The notes beneath the pieces were generated by a model. That model was given only the letters and a program-made list of their open reading frames with translations. It was not told where the DNA came from and did not search any database. The position numbers were made by a program, and so were the translations under genes. This document shows, piece by piece, positions 8,692 to 17,144 of a stretch of 57,509 nt of DNA. This DNA is from RZYY01 sp036794825 (GTDB lineage Bacteria > Bacteroidota > Bacteroidia > Bacteroidales > 4484-276): contig DAIRGA010000031.1 in assembly GCA_036794825.1 (NCBI GenBank), forward strand, positions 1-57,509. The letters are read 5' to 3'. Numbering within the stretch: the first letter of the stretch is position 1; every line of letters starts with the position of its first letter.

Positions 8692-9537
8692 TCATTTTGC
8701 CTCAAGGCTGTAGAGTAAACTGATTTCCTCCGCCCAGATATCTTCGTTGGGGGTTTCTAGGATCATCGGGATTTCATCAAAGCGCGGGTCATTCATAATC
8801 CAGCGGAAAGTGTCAAGTCCAAGCATCCCCTGCCCAATGCTCTCGTGGCGGTCAACCCTGGAACCCAGTTCCTTTTTTGCGTCATTAAGGTGCAGCGCCT
8901 TCAGGTATTTCATCCCAACAACCCGGTCAAATTCAGCGAAAGTCTCTTCGTAACCCTCTCTGGTTTTCAGGTTGTAACCGGCTGCAAAGGAGTGGCAGGT
9001 ATCAATGCAAACGCCAACTCTTGACTTATCTTCAACGTTAGAAATGATGAAGGCAAGATGCTCGAATCTGAAGCCAAGATTGGTTCCCTGTCCGGCCGTG
9101 TTTTCGATTACTGCGGTAACGCCTCTGGTTTTGTCCAGCGCAATATTGATGGACTCAGCAATTCTCAGCAGACTTTGCTCAGGGTCAATTTTTCCCAGGT
9201 GACTGCCGGGATGGAAGTTGAGCAGCGGAATGCCGAGTTGCTCGCAGCGTTTCATCTCATCTTCAAAGGCTTCCCTCGACTTGGCCAAACCCTCCTCCTC
9301 AGGATGCCCGAGATTGATGAGGTAGCTGTCGTGAGGCAGAATGTGGTCAGGCGAAAACCCGAATCTAACCAAATTCGCTTTGAAATCCTCGATACTCTTG
9401 CGTGTGAGCGCCGAAGATTTCCACTGCCGTTGGTTTTTTGTGAACAACGCAAATGCTTTTGCCCCAATTTCACTGGCATTTACGGGCGCCAGTTCAACCC
9501 CGCCAGATGCGCTTACATGAGCTCCAACTCTTTTCAT
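8692..9537 (-). CDS. nfo: endonuclease IV (AP endonuclease)
   Basis: This 281-residue protein matches endonuclease IV in length and along its whole sequence. The metal-binding and signature segments are GAHVSASGG near the N-terminus, FHPGSH, IENTAGQG, CIDTCHSFAAGY, HLNDAK, DRHESIGQG and LETP. These provide the His/Asp/Glu ligands of the trinuclear zinc site in a TIM barrel. The enzyme cuts DNA 5' to abasic sites in base-excision repair in the cytoplasm. It has its own promoter (TAACTTTG on the minus strand at 9577-9584), which lies inside the terminator loop of the gene behind it. All expected motifs are present. Confidence 0.96.
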   Translation of the reverse strand: MKRVGAHVSASGGVELAPVNASEIGAKAFALFTKNQRQWKSSALTRKSIEDFKANLVRFGFSPDHILPHDSYLINLGHPEEEGLAKSREAFEDEMKRCEQLGIPLLNFHPGSHLGKIDPEQSLLRIAESINIALDKTRGVTAVIENTAGQGTNLGFRFEHLAFIISNVEDKSRVGVCIDTCHSFAAGYNLKTREGYEETFAEFDRVVGMKYLKALHLNDAKKELGSRVDRHESIGQGMLGLDTFRWIMNDPRFDEIPMILETPNEDIWAEEISLLYSLEAK

Positions 9538-9562
9538 ATTTGTTCCGTTTTAATAAAAAATT

Positions 9563-9599
9563 AACCCCCACGCCTGCAAAGTTAGCATCTATGGGGGTT
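9563..9599 (-). terminator. terminator of the glutathione peroxidase gene, loop holding the nfo promoter
   Basis: AACCCCCA (9563-9570) and TGGGGGTT (9592-9599) form an 8-bp stem; on the minus strand the second arm is followed by AATTTTTTA, a T tract. The loop is 21 nt and contains CAAAGTTA (9577-9584), which on the minus strand is TAACTTTG, a -7 element 40 bp from the nfo ATG. Confidence 0.65.
9577..9584 (-). promoter_or_regulatory. -7 promoter element for nfo
   Basis: TAACTTTG on the minus strand matches TAnnTTTG and lies 40 bp upstream of the nfo start codon. It falls within the loop of the upstream gene's terminator hairpin. Confidence 0.5.
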
Positions 9600-9618
9600 G
9601 TAAATTTTGAGCTGTGAT

Positions 9619-10164
9619 TTACTTTCCTTCGATCCAGGCGATAATTTTGGGATCGTCGGGCTTGGTGCGAGGCGACATCATGTCCACCAGGTTGCCGTTT
9701 TCATCTATCAGGTACTTCTGGAAATTCCAGCTTACTTCGGAATCCATTACACCGTTTTGATCCTTGCTGGTGAGCCATTTGTACAACTCGTGTATGTCGT
9801 CACCTTTCACCGAGATTTTCGACATCATAGGAAATTCGACGCCATAATTCGACTGGCAGAACTCCTGGATCTCTTCATTGGAACCGGGCTCCTGACCCAT
9901 AAAGTTGTTGGCCGGGAAACCGATAATGGTAAAATTATCGCCACCGTATTTCGTGTAAAGAGCCTGCAAACCCTCATACTGCGGGGTTAATCCACATTTG
10001 GAGGCTGTGTTCACTATGAGTACTTTTTTGCCTTTCAGCAACGACAAATCGAAGGGTTCTCCGTTGATGGTTTCGACTCTGAAGTCGTAAAACGATCTGG
10101 ATGACTGGCCGAAAACTGACATTGAGATCAGTAATACCAGGGTAATTAAAAGTTTTGATTTCAT
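9619..10164 (-). CDS. exported glutathione peroxidase family protein
   Basis: This 181-residue thiol peroxidase uses cysteine, not selenocysteine. Residues 1-20 form a signal peptide ending FGQ. The catalytic segment VNTASKCGLTPQYEGL carries Cys57; GFPANNFMGQEPG supplies Gln91; FCQSNYGVEFPM supplies the resolving Cys103; and the VSWNFQKYL segment supplies Trp146-Asn147. Bacterial members of this family usually reduce hydroperoxides with thioredoxin rather than glutathione. Export suggests a role in the cell envelope. The start is set at ATG 10164, where the signal peptide begins; a further 29 upstream codons are open but would disrupt it. The gene is divergent from the MFS gene at 10293. Confidence 0.92.
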   Translation of the reverse strand: MKSKLLITLVLLISMSVFGQSSRSFYDFRVETINGEPFDLSLLKGKKVLIVNTASKCGLTPQYEGLQALYTKYGGDNFTIIGFPANNFMGQEPGSNEEIQEFCQSNYGVEFPMMSKISVKGDDIHELYKWLTSKDQNGVMDSEVSWNFQKYLIDENGNLVDMMSPRTKPDDPKIIAWIEGK

Positions 10165-10234
10165 TGTTAACGATTTAGAATTGACTAAAAAACATTGCGT
10201 TGCGTTGAATTGTTCAATCTTCAAAAATGATCGG

Positions 10235-10267
10235 TTTGCAACGCCCGTCACGATTAGTCTATCTTTG
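10235..10267 (+). promoter_or_regulatory. Bacteroidota-type promoter (-33 TTTG, -7 TATCTTTG) for the MFS gene
   Basis: TTTG at 10235-10238 and TATCTTTG at 10260-10267 are separated by 21 bp, the expected spacing for the -33/-7 pair of this phylum. It decides the start of the next gene: an ATG at 10227 would lie upstream of the promoter, so the ATG at 10293 is used. Confidence 0.7.
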
Positions 10268-10292
10268 CCGGGACTTTTTGGTAACCGGCCAC

Positions 10293-11582
10293 ATGAGTTT
10301 ATTAAGATCGGACATCTGTTGCGAGGAGCGCCGTACTTTCCGGCTGCACATGACCTACTCGGTCATCGAAGGGTTCATACTTGGCGTGCTGGCGCTCAAT
10401 GAGTTCGTTTTCATCAAAAGTCTGCTGGGGTCTAATTACCAGGTGGGACTCCTGTTCCAGTTCAGCATGCTGGTTTTCCTGCTTTTGCTTTTTGTAAATG
10501 AGTTTCTGCGAAGGGTCAAAAATCGCAGGAGATTTCTGCAGATCACAGGAATTTTGACACGTTTACCACTGATTCTGCTGATGTTTTTCCCCAGGTCGAA
10601 CGAAGCACTTTCCGGGAATTCGATCTATCATTTTGTTTTCCTCGCCATATTCCTGATTTATTATCTGGCAGCGCCGGTAATAAATCCCACGATCAATCTG
10701 CTGCTCAGGGCAAACTATCAACACCAGAATTTCGGAAGATTCTACAGCATTGCCACTTCAGCCAATAAGATCGTCTTGCTCTTCACTACCTTTTTTTACG
10801 GACTGCTTCTCGACTTCGACAATTTCGCATTTACCTATGTGTTTCCGGTAGTTTCGGTGCTTGGAATTGTATCGGTATTCCTCCTGGCTCAAATAAATTA
10901 CACTCCTCCAGAGATAATTTCGATTCCTGAAAACATCATGCAATCGGTTAAAAAGTCGGTTTTCAACATGTATCGGCTCCTTAGGAGCAATAAGCCGTAC
11001 TTGCATTTCGAAATTAGTTTTATGTTTTACGGCGTCGCTTTTATGCTTACCTCACCCGTGATGTCCATTTTTTTCTACGATGCCCTCGACCTCAACTACT
11101 CGAGTATGGCATTTTATAAAAACGTTTATAACATACTGGCCATCATTATTTTACCTTTTTTTGGCAGGATTCTGGGCAAAATTGATCCCCGCAAATTTGC
11201 CGTGCTTACCTTTTCGTCTCTCGGAATGTACCTCTTTTTTCTGATGCTAACGCAGTACTTTCCCCAGCATATCGAATTTCAGGGATTAAAGCTCTATTTC
11301 ACTTTGATTTTCTATGTGATTTTTCATGGAATTTTTGCCGGAACGATGGTTTTACTCTGGAACATCGGATCGGCTTATTTCGGGAAAGTGGATGAAGCTG
11401 ATATTTACCAGTCAACCCATCTTTTCCTGACCGGTGTAAGAGCTCTTTTTGCGCCGATTTTTGGTATCTATCTGCTCGAAATCCGTGGATTTACCACTGC
11501 TTTTCTGACTGCGATCGGGTTTGTGGTGGTAGCTATCGCCATCCTGCTTTGGTCATATTCACGATCAAAATCAAATCAATGA
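10293..11582 (+). CDS. MFS-type multi-pass membrane transporter
   Basis: This 429-residue protein is strongly hydrophobic with about 12 predicted membrane helices in two halves, separated by a polar loop around residues 195-225 (NYTPPEIISIPENIMQSVKKSVF). A loop after helix 2 (NEFLRRVKNRRRFLQ) resembles the basic loop between helices 2 and 3 in MFS carriers. The second half contains FFGRILGKIDPRKFAVL, another basic inter-helix loop. The substrate cannot be read from the sequence. The start follows the promoter at 10235-10267. The stop is followed by the SPOR-domain gene on the same strand, which may be cotranscribed. Confidence 0.75.
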   Translation: MSLLRSDICCEERRTFRLHMTYSVIEGFILGVLALNEFVFIKSLLGSNYQVGLLFQFSMLVFLLLLFVNEFLRRVKNRRRFLQITGILTRLPLILLMFFPRSNEALSGNSIYHFVFLAIFLIYYLAAPVINPTINLLLRANYQHQNFGRFYSIATSANKIVLLFTTFFYGLLLDFDNFAFTYVFPVVSVLGIVSVFLLAQINYTPPEIISIPENIMQSVKKSVFNMYRLLRSNKPYLHFEISFMFYGVAFMLTSPVMSIFFYDALDLNYSSMAFYKNVYNILAIIILPFFGRILGKIDPRKFAVLTFSSLGMYLFFLMLTQYFPQHIEFQGLKLYFTLIFYVIFHGIFAGTMVLLWNIGSAYFGKVDEADIYQSTHLFLTGVRALFAPIFGIYLLEIRGFTTAFLTAIGFVVVAIAILLWSYSRSKSNQ

Positions 11583-11623
11583 TTTTTTCTACTTTTACCA
11601 CCTCAACGTTTAAGGACACCCAC

Positions 11624-12946
11624 ATGCTTGCCCTCGACAAATTCCACAAAACTTCCAAATCTTTGCTTATCGCAGGATTGCTTGTAATTAACTTATTCAC
11701 AGAAGTTTATTCTCAGCAGGGCGGCTCAGCTTTTCTTGCACCCAGCTTTGAATATCCTGCATTAATTTCGGCTAAAGAGACATTTTCGTTTGTTGTGAAT
11801 TTTGCCAAACTTCCGGGATACAAGCCAGCCGGACAGATTGAATTTACCTGGCCTGCGGGGTTTCGGCCATTTGGCACCGACAACGAGTTTGGAAAATTCA
11901 GAGCTAACGGGCAAAAAATCATTTTTAGCTGGGAAAAAATGCCTGAAGGTGGAAAATTTGCAGTTCCGTATTTTGTGGAAGCAGGCGAGGTGAAAGGCGG
12001 CGCTTACCCGGTTATAAGCGAGTATGCTGATGCGATTGGATTGCATATCCGAACAACATCTCTAATAACTATAATGCCCGGAGAGGTAGTTTACAGCCCG
12101 ACTGGCCCGGTTACCGATTCGCTTGCCAAAATCGGATTAATGGCAGAGTATCCTCCGGAAGTCGGACCAAAATCGCAATTTCCCATCTCCTTTACCATGA
12201 CCAAGGGGAAAAATGTGCTGCCCGCAACTTTGAAAATTAACCTGCCACCTTTGTTTCAGCCCATTTTGCCAACCCATCTGAAGCACGATCTCAACCGTGA
12301 GGAAAATGTGTTGACCATATCATGGGAACAAATGCCAGCTAACCCGTCGTTTACCATCCAATTCACGATTGATGTCACCGGAACGCAGGAAGCGAGTTAC
12401 CCGATTTCTGCCATTTTTGCTATTAATGGCGATGATAAGGTGCAATATAACCGATATATCTCTGTAACTTCCGACAAAAGAAACACAAAAGCAACTGAAT
12501 CATTTCCTGCGGATAAAGCGGTAATGGTGGACACAGCCAATATTTTTTCGGATCTGGATAAATTACTGAATAAGTGGATGGAAGTAACATCCGGTGCTGA
12601 ATCACCAGCAAAAGAGCCTGCCCAAAATCTCCCGGCCGAAAACAAAGCTGTATCTGCGTCCCTTTCAGCCATGCCAGTAGAACAGCCGGCTGTTGTAAAA
12701 GGGTTGAGTTACCGAATCCAGGTCTTTGCCTCCACGGTGAAACCTGCCAACCTGAGAGGAAATTATATGTCCAAAGGCATTTTTGACGAAATCCAGGAAG
12801 ATTTCGACGGAAAAACCTACCGGTACACAATGGGCAATTTTGAAAACCAAGCTAAAGCTCTCGAGTATCTCAAAGAGTTAAGGAGCAAGGGATTAACTGA
12901 TGCTTTTATAGTGAAATATGTTGACGGGGCGAGGCAAAAGCCTTAA
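11624..12946 (+). CDS. exported SPOR-domain protein
   Basis: This 440-residue protein starts at ATG 11624, giving a signal peptide (MLALDKFHKTSK, hydrophobic core, cleavage near VYSQQ at about residue 32). Two similar immunoglobulin-like beta domains follow (about 40-165 and 175-290), each with a FTWPAGF/LKINLPPLF and a SWEKMP/SWEQMP segment, so the unit is duplicated. A low-complexity linker (about 300-360) leads to a C-terminal SPOR domain (about 365-435: LSYRIQVFAS, YRYTMGNFENQAKALEYLKELRSKG, AFIVKY). SPOR domains bind denuded peptidoglycan glycans, often at division sites. Its stop overlaps the stop of the convergent K+ channel gene within TTAA. Confidence 0.8.
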   Translation: MLALDKFHKTSKSLLIAGLLVINLFTEVYSQQGGSAFLAPSFEYPALISAKETFSFVVNFAKLPGYKPAGQIEFTWPAGFRPFGTDNEFGKFRANGQKIIFSWEKMPEGGKFAVPYFVEAGEVKGGAYPVISEYADAIGLHIRTTSLITIMPGEVVYSPTGPVTDSLAKIGLMAEYPPEVGPKSQFPISFTMTKGKNVLPATLKINLPPLFQPILPTHLKHDLNREENVLTISWEQMPANPSFTIQFTIDVTGTQEASYPISAIFAINGDDKVQYNRYISVTSDKRNTKATESFPADKAVMVDTANIFSDLDKLLNKWMEVTSGAESPAKEPAQNLPAENKAVSASLSAMPVEQPAVVKGLSYRIQVFASTVKPANLRGNYMSKGIFDEIQEDFDGKTYRYTMGNFENQAKALEYLKELRSKGLTDAFIVKYVDGARQKP

Positions 12947-13788
12947 TGCGAGCCGGTTTTATCTTCTTTTTCCAAAGATTTCCCGCAGTATTTGCAAAAG
13001 AGTGCATCGGAATCATGTAGGTCAGACGTGCAATTCGTACACTTTTTTTCAACAAACGTAACGTTACCCGCCTTTACAATCTCAGCAGAAATAATTCCGG
13101 TGGGAACGGCGATAATCGAATAACCGAGAATCATAATGAGCGATGCAAAAAACTGGCCAAGTGCAGTGTTGGGTGTAATATCCCCAAATCCAACCGTAGT
13201 CAGTGTTACAATTGCCCAGTAAATGCTTACAGGAATGCTTGTGAAACCATTTTCCGGCCCTTCGATGATGTACATCAGCGAGCCCATTATGACTACAGTT
13301 GTAAGCAAAACCTCGAAAAAGACAATGATTTTGAACCGGCTCTGCCTGAGCGAAAGTGTTAGAACATGCGAAGCCCGCATAAACCTTGTCAGTTTAAGCA
13401 CCCTGAAAACACGAAGCATCCTCAGAATTCTGATCACAAGCAAGTATTGACTGCCGGAAATAAGGAGGCTGAAATAGGTGGGAAGAAGGGATATCAGGTC
13501 TATGACTCCGTAAAAGCTGAAAATGTAGATTCGGGGCTTTCTGCTCACGATGATTCGAATTACATATTCAATTGTGAAAAGAATAGTGAAGAACCATTCC
13601 AGGTTTGTAAATGGTGTCCGGTATTCGTTTCGGAAAGCGGGGACGCTGTCGAGCATCACCACTCCTACACTTATCACAATCATTATCAGGAGAATAACAT
13701 CAAACAACCTTCCTGCCGGGGTATTGGAATGAAAGATGATTTCATACCACCGGTCACGCCAGTCTAACCAGTTATTTTTGTTGCTCAT
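12943..13788 (-). CDS. voltage-gated-type potassium channel with C-terminal zinc ribbon
   Basis: This 281-residue six-helix ion channel subunit has S1-S3 in residues 25-100, an arginine-rich S4 (RILRMLRVFRVLKLTRFMRAS), a pore helix and the selectivity filter TLTTVGFGD, then S6. The C-terminus holds a short zinc ribbon with two Cys pairs (CTNC and CKYC) and an acidic tail. The filter marks K+ selectivity; S4 suggests voltage sensing. Tetramers would sit in the inner membrane. The zinc ribbon after S6 is unusual for this family and may act as a redox or metal sensor, which is inference. A TAATTTTG element (minus strand, 13793-13800) lies just before the ATG. Confidence 0.9.
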   Translation of the reverse strand: MSNKNNWLDWRDRWYEIIFHSNTPAGRLFDVILLIMIVISVGVVMLDSVPAFRNEYRTPFTNLEWFFTILFTIEYVIRIIVSRKPRIYIFSFYGVIDLISLLPTYFSLLISGSQYLLVIRILRMLRVFRVLKLTRFMRASHVLTLSLRQSRFKIIVFFEVLLTTVVIMGSLMYIIEGPENGFTSIPVSIYWAIVTLTTVGFGDITPNTALGQFFASLIMILGYSIIAVPTGIISAEIVKAGNVTFVEKKCTNCTSDLHDSDALFCKYCGKSLEKEDKTGSH

Positions 13789-13797
13789 GGGGCAAAA

Positions 13798-14589
13798 TTA
13801 GAATTTCTCGAAAATTCCTAATCCAAACAGTGCGAAGTCGTATTTCACAGGGTCGTCAGGATCAAAGGACTTAAGCTGGTCGGTCAGTTCCTCAGCTGCA
13901 GTCCAATCGTTGGCTGCTCTGTGCAAAAGTCCCAGTTTTCGGGCAACCCGACCCGAATGAGTATCCAACGGACAAATCAACTGCGAGGACTTTATTATAT
14001 GCCAGATACCGAAGTCAACACCGCAGTCATCATCACGAACCATCCACCGCAGGAACATATTCAGCCGTTTGGCCGAGGCATTTTTTGCAGGATCTGCGAT
14101 ATGTTTTTGTGTTCGTCCGGGCGGCGACAGGGCAAAAAAGCGATCCCGAAAGCCTGTAATTGCTTGCCGGGTATTCTTTTCGGAACTGGAAAAGGATTGA
14201 CTGAAGGCGCCTTCAAGGCTGCCATACTGCTGGTAAATGTTCTTCAAAGCCCATAGAAAATATTCACAGTCGGCGCCATTGAATGTCCGGTGGACAAATG
14301 AGCGAAATGGCCTGAGATCTCTTTCCGAAAAATGGAGAATAAACTCGTGTGGCTGCTGATCCATAAGCTCCATCAGCTTTCTACCATGACTAATAATTGT
14401 TGGCCGCTGACCCCACGCAATCATTGCAATAAGAAATGCAGAGATTTCGATATCCTCTTTTTTACTGAATAAATGCGGCACCGAGATGGGGTCGGTGGAA
14501 ATGAAATCTACCGAATTGTACTGTTCGGATTTCAAGTCTAACAAAGCCTTTATTTTGGTCAGATCAGGCATAAATTCCATGGATCTCAT
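13798..14589 (-). CDS. TIGR02757 / DUF2400 family protein
   Basis: This 263-residue cytoplasmic protein has the features of the TIGR02757 (DUF2400) family: an N-terminal helix with LLDLKSEQYN, DPISVPHLFSKKEDIEISAFLIAMIAWGQR, then FVHRTFNGADCEYFL, a conserved LNMFLRWMVRDDDCGVDFGIW block and PLDTHSGRVARKLGLL near the C-terminus. The last blocks resemble the helix-hairpin-helix glycosylase fold, with the DTH segment corresponding to a conserved acidic position, but no activity is established for the family to my knowledge. Nearby in-frame ATGs at 14580 and 14571 are alternative starts. The gene is followed 9 bp later by the K+ channel gene on the same strand. Confidence 0.85.
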   Translation of the reverse strand: MRSMEFMPDLTKIKALLDLKSEQYNSVDFISTDPISVPHLFSKKEDIEISAFLIAMIAWGQRPTIISHGRKLMELMDQQPHEFILHFSERDLRPFRSFVHRTFNGADCEYFLWALKNIYQQYGSLEGAFSQSFSSSEKNTRQAITGFRDRFFALSPPGRTQKHIADPAKNASAKRLNMFLRWMVRDDDCGVDFGIWHIIKSSQLICPLDTHSGRVARKLGLLHRAANDWTAAEELTDQLKSFDPDDPVKYDFALFGLGIFEKF

Positions 14590-14593
14590 ACAT

Positions 14594-14628
14594 AAAAAAA
14601 GACCTCAAAGTTTTGATGCTCTGAGGCC
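14594..14628 (-). terminator. terminator of the Kor/Vor operon
   Basis: On the minus strand GGCCTCAGAG (14628-14619) pairs with CTTTGAGGTC (14610-14601), ten pairs with two or three G-U, around an 8-nt loop, followed by seven T residues. It lies 30 bp past the stop of the oxidoreductase gamma-subunit gene at 14658. Confidence 0.8.
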
Positions 14629-14657
14629 GTTTGATATTTAATACAAATGTATGACAA

Positions 14658-15215
14658 TCAATTAAGCCCCGTTTCAAATTCAACCGGATTGTCCATTCCG
14701 AGCTTCAGGGCGGCTTCGTTCATTGGGATCAATTTATGGTAACGTTCGGGAATTGATTTTTGAAGTCCGCGGATTACATTTTCCAGTTTCACAATGGGTT
14801 TCAGTTTAAGAAAAGCTCCCAGGACAATCATATTGAAAATCTTGGTGTTGCCCATTTCAACGGCAAGCCTGGCGCCTTCGATTTTGAAGATTTTTATGTC
14901 TTTTCTTTCGGGGTGGCGGGTTATTCCGTTGGGGTCATAAAGAAGCAAACCGCCGGGTTTCACCGTTCTTTCAAATTTATCCATGGATTGCTGGTTAAGG
15001 ATTATGGCGGTATCATAGTAATTCAGAATAGGAGAGCTAATCCTCTCGTCGCTGACAATTACGGTAACGTTGGCAGTACCGCCACGCATTTCGGGGCCAT
15101 AGGAAGGCATCCACGAAACCTCCTGGTCCTGCATTATTCCTGAGTAAGCAAGGATTTTACCCATCGAGAGCACGCCCTGCCCTCCAAATCCTGCGATGAT
15201 AATTTCTTCTGTCAT
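14658..15215 (-). CDS. korC: 2-oxoacid:ferredoxin oxidoreductase, gamma subunit
   Basis: This 185-residue protein opens with EIIIAGFGGQGVLSMGKIL, the conserved start of the gamma subunit/domain of pyruvate- and 2-oxoacid:ferredoxin oxidoreductases. MPSYGPEMRGGTANVTVIVSDERI and SPILNYYDTAIILNQQSMDKF follow in the usual order. The subunit forms part of the CoA-binding side of the complex. It is the last gene of a four-gene operon on the minus strand (ferredoxin, alpha, beta, gamma), 33 bp after the beta-subunit gene and followed by a terminator. The substrate range of the complex cannot be settled from this subunit. Confidence 0.9.
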   Translation of the reverse strand: MTEEIIIAGFGGQGVLSMGKILAYSGIMQDQEVSWMPSYGPEMRGGTANVTVIVSDERISSPILNYYDTAIILNQQSMDKFERTVKPGGLLLYDPNGITRHPERKDIKIFKIEGARLAVEMGNTKIFNMIVLGAFLKLKPIVKLENVIRGLQKSIPERYHKLIPMNEAALKLGMDNPVEFETGLN

Positions 15216-15248
15216 AACCTGGAATTATTTAATGATTTAACTTCCTAA

Positions 15249-16031
15249 TCAGGCTTTTTGTATCAGTTCGCCATCCACTTTGATGTCGCCAAGGGGATAA
15301 AACGGGAACATATTATCCACCATCCACTGATTGGCCTTAACGGGTGGCAGTTTCCAGCCGGAGTTACAATTGCTGACAATTTCAACGAACGATAATCCCT
15401 TTTTCTCCTTTTGCACATCAAAGGCCTTTTGAATGGCTTTTTTGGCTTTTCTGACGGCTGCCGGTGTGTGAACGGCCTGCCTTGAAACGAAGTAAGTACC
15501 CGGCAACTGGGCTATCAATTCGGTTATTTTCAATGGATTACCCATCATCGAAAGGTTTCTGCCGTAAGGTGAGGTGGAGGTTTTCATTCCCTGCAGTGTA
15601 GTAGGCGCCATCTGGCCGCCTGTCATTCCGTAAATTCCGTTGTTGATAAAGATAATGGTGATAAACTCGCCGCGGTTGCATGCATGAATGGTTTCGGCAG
15701 TTCCGATAGCAGCAAGGTCGCCATCGCCCTGGTAGGTAAAAACAAATTTTTCGGGCCAGGTTCTTTTTACTCCCGTGGCCACAGCCGGAGCGCGCCCGTG
15801 TGCAGCCTGGATCATATCAATGTTCATGAATTCGTAGGCCAGCACCGAGCAACCAACTGGCGCAATTCCAATGGTTTCGGCCTGGGCATCCATCTCTTCG
15901 ATCACTTCCATGATAATCCTGTGTGCGGTTCCATGGCCACAGCCGGGACAGTACGAAAGTGGTTTGTTCGTCATCAGGCTGGTTTTCTTGTAAACCAGGT
16001 TTTCCTCTTTTACGATATCTTTTATTTCCAT
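15249..16031 (-). CDS. korB: 2-oxoacid:ferredoxin oxidoreductase, beta (thiamine diphosphate) subunit
   Basis: This 260-residue protein carries the thiamine diphosphate and metal-binding signature GDGDLAAIGTAETIHACNRG followed by IIFINNGIYGMTGGQ, plus CPGCGHGTAHRI near the N-terminus and the GCSVLAYEFM and AHGRAPAVATGVKR segments typical of KorB/VorA-type beta subunits. The enzyme decarboxylates a 2-oxoacid, passes electrons to ferredoxin and forms acyl-CoA. It begins 2 bp after the alpha-subunit stop, so translation is probably coupled. Homologues of this organisation are annotated for either 2-oxoglutarate or branched-chain 2-oxoacids. Confidence 0.92.
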   Translation of the reverse strand: MEIKDIVKEENLVYKKTSLMTNKPLSYCPGCGHGTAHRIIMEVIEEMDAQAETIGIAPVGCSVLAYEFMNIDMIQAAHGRAPAVATGVKRTWPEKFVFTYQGDGDLAAIGTAETIHACNRGEFITIIFINNGIYGMTGGQMAPTTLQGMKTSTSPYGRNLSMMGNPLKITELIAQLPGTYFVSRQAVHTPAAVRKAKKAIQKAFDVQKEKKGLSFVEIVSNCNSGWKLPPVKANQWMVDNMFPFYPLGDIKVDGELIQKA

Positions 16032-16033
16032 GA

Positions 16034-17119
16034 TTAACCTCCGATAAATTTTTGTTCAAAAGCTCTCAGTACCTCCTCAGGTGAATGAATCATTCCACCA
16101 AAACGGCCATAATGTTCAACCCTGACTTTGCACTCAACGGCCAGTTTCACATCTTCAACCATTTGGCCGGCGCTTAGTTCCACCGAGAGAATTCCTTTCA
16201 ACTGCGGGGCAAGCCCGGTCAGCGGTCTCACTGGGAACGGAAAAAGGGTGATAGGGCGAAGTAATCCTAATTTGATTCCTTTGGCGCGGGCCAGTGAAAT
16301 GGTCTTTTGTGCTATACGAGCACTCGAACCATAAGCAACTATCAGATATTCAGCATCTTCCACATTAAAAGTCTCATATCTGACCTCTTCGTTTTCCATC
16401 TGTCTGTATTTGGCCTGCAGGTAATGGTTGTGTTTCTCCTGCACAGCCGATTCGAGATTGAGAGAGGTGATGATATTGCGTTCGCGGTCGGTTGTTTTTC
16501 CGGTGGTAGCCCATTTGTCATGAAGGCCTTTGATATCTTCGGTAGTCCAGCGTGGCTTTTGCTCCTGCAACTCAACCTTTTCCATCATCTGGCCGATCAT
16601 ACCATCGGTCAGGATCATGACGGGGGTTCGGTATTTGTAGGCAACTTCGAATCCCAGACCGACAAAGTCTGCCATTTCCTGAACGGATGATGGCGCAAGA
16701 GTAAAGAGTTTGTAATCGCCATGGCCACCGCCTTTTACTGTTTGAAAATAATCGGCCTGGGATGGCTGGATTGTTCCTAAACCCGGACCTCCGCGAACGA
16801 CGTTGGCAATCACGCAGGGCAACTCTGCGCCTGCAATGTAGCTGATTCCTTCCTGGTAAAGACTGATGCCCGGGCTGGATGAAGTGGTCAGCACTTTCTT
16901 ACCGGCCGAGGCTGCGCCATACACCATATTGATGGCTGCCAATTCGCTTTCGGCCTGAAGCACAACCATACCTGTCCGCTCTTCCGGTTGCTCCTGCATC
17001 AGGTACTCAAGCACCTCCGACTGTGGAGTGATAGGATAACCAAAGTAGGCATCAACACCAGCGCGGATAGCGGCCTCAGCAATAGCCTCATTTCCTTTCA
17101 TTAATTTTAATTCGCCCAT
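16034..17119 (-). CDS. vorB: 2-oxoacid:ferredoxin oxidoreductase, alpha subunit (VorB/KorA type)
   Basis: This 361-residue protein is set to start at ATG 17119 (MGELKLMKGNEAIAEAA), the family's usual N-terminus; a longer frame would overlap the ferredoxin gene. Seen in order: AYFGYPITPQSEVLEYL, the pyrimidine-binding domain; GVVLQAESELAAINMVYGA-like and TSSSPGISLYQEGISY segments; the PGLGTIQPSQADYFQ segment; and a C-terminal domain (YGSSARIAQKTI, LGLLRPITLFPFP). Such proteins are commonly annotated as 3-methyl-2-oxobutanoate dehydrogenase subunit VorB or KorA. It works with the beta, gamma and ferredoxin subunits encoded around it. An aminotransferase gene just upstream of the operon hints at amino-acid-derived oxoacids as substrates. 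Confidence 0.9.
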   Translation of the reverse strand: MGELKLMKGNEAIAEAAIRAGVDAYFGYPITPQSEVLEYLMQEQPEERTGMVVLQAESELAAINMVYGAASAGKKVLTTSSSPGISLYQEGISYIAGAELPCVIANVVRGGPGLGTIQPSQADYFQTVKGGGHGDYKLFTLAPSSVQEMADFVGLGFEVAYKYRTPVMILTDGMIGQMMEKVELQEQKPRWTTEDIKGLHDKWATTGKTTDRERNIITSLNLESAVQEKHNHYLQAKYRQMENEEVRYETFNVEDAEYLIVAYGSSARIAQKTISLARAKGIKLGLLRPITLFPFPVRPLTGLAPQLKGILSVELSAGQMVEDVKLAVECKVRVEHYGRFGGMIHSPEEVLRAFEQKFIGG

Positions 17120-17144
17120 ATTTTTTTTGAATTTTGATCTGAAA

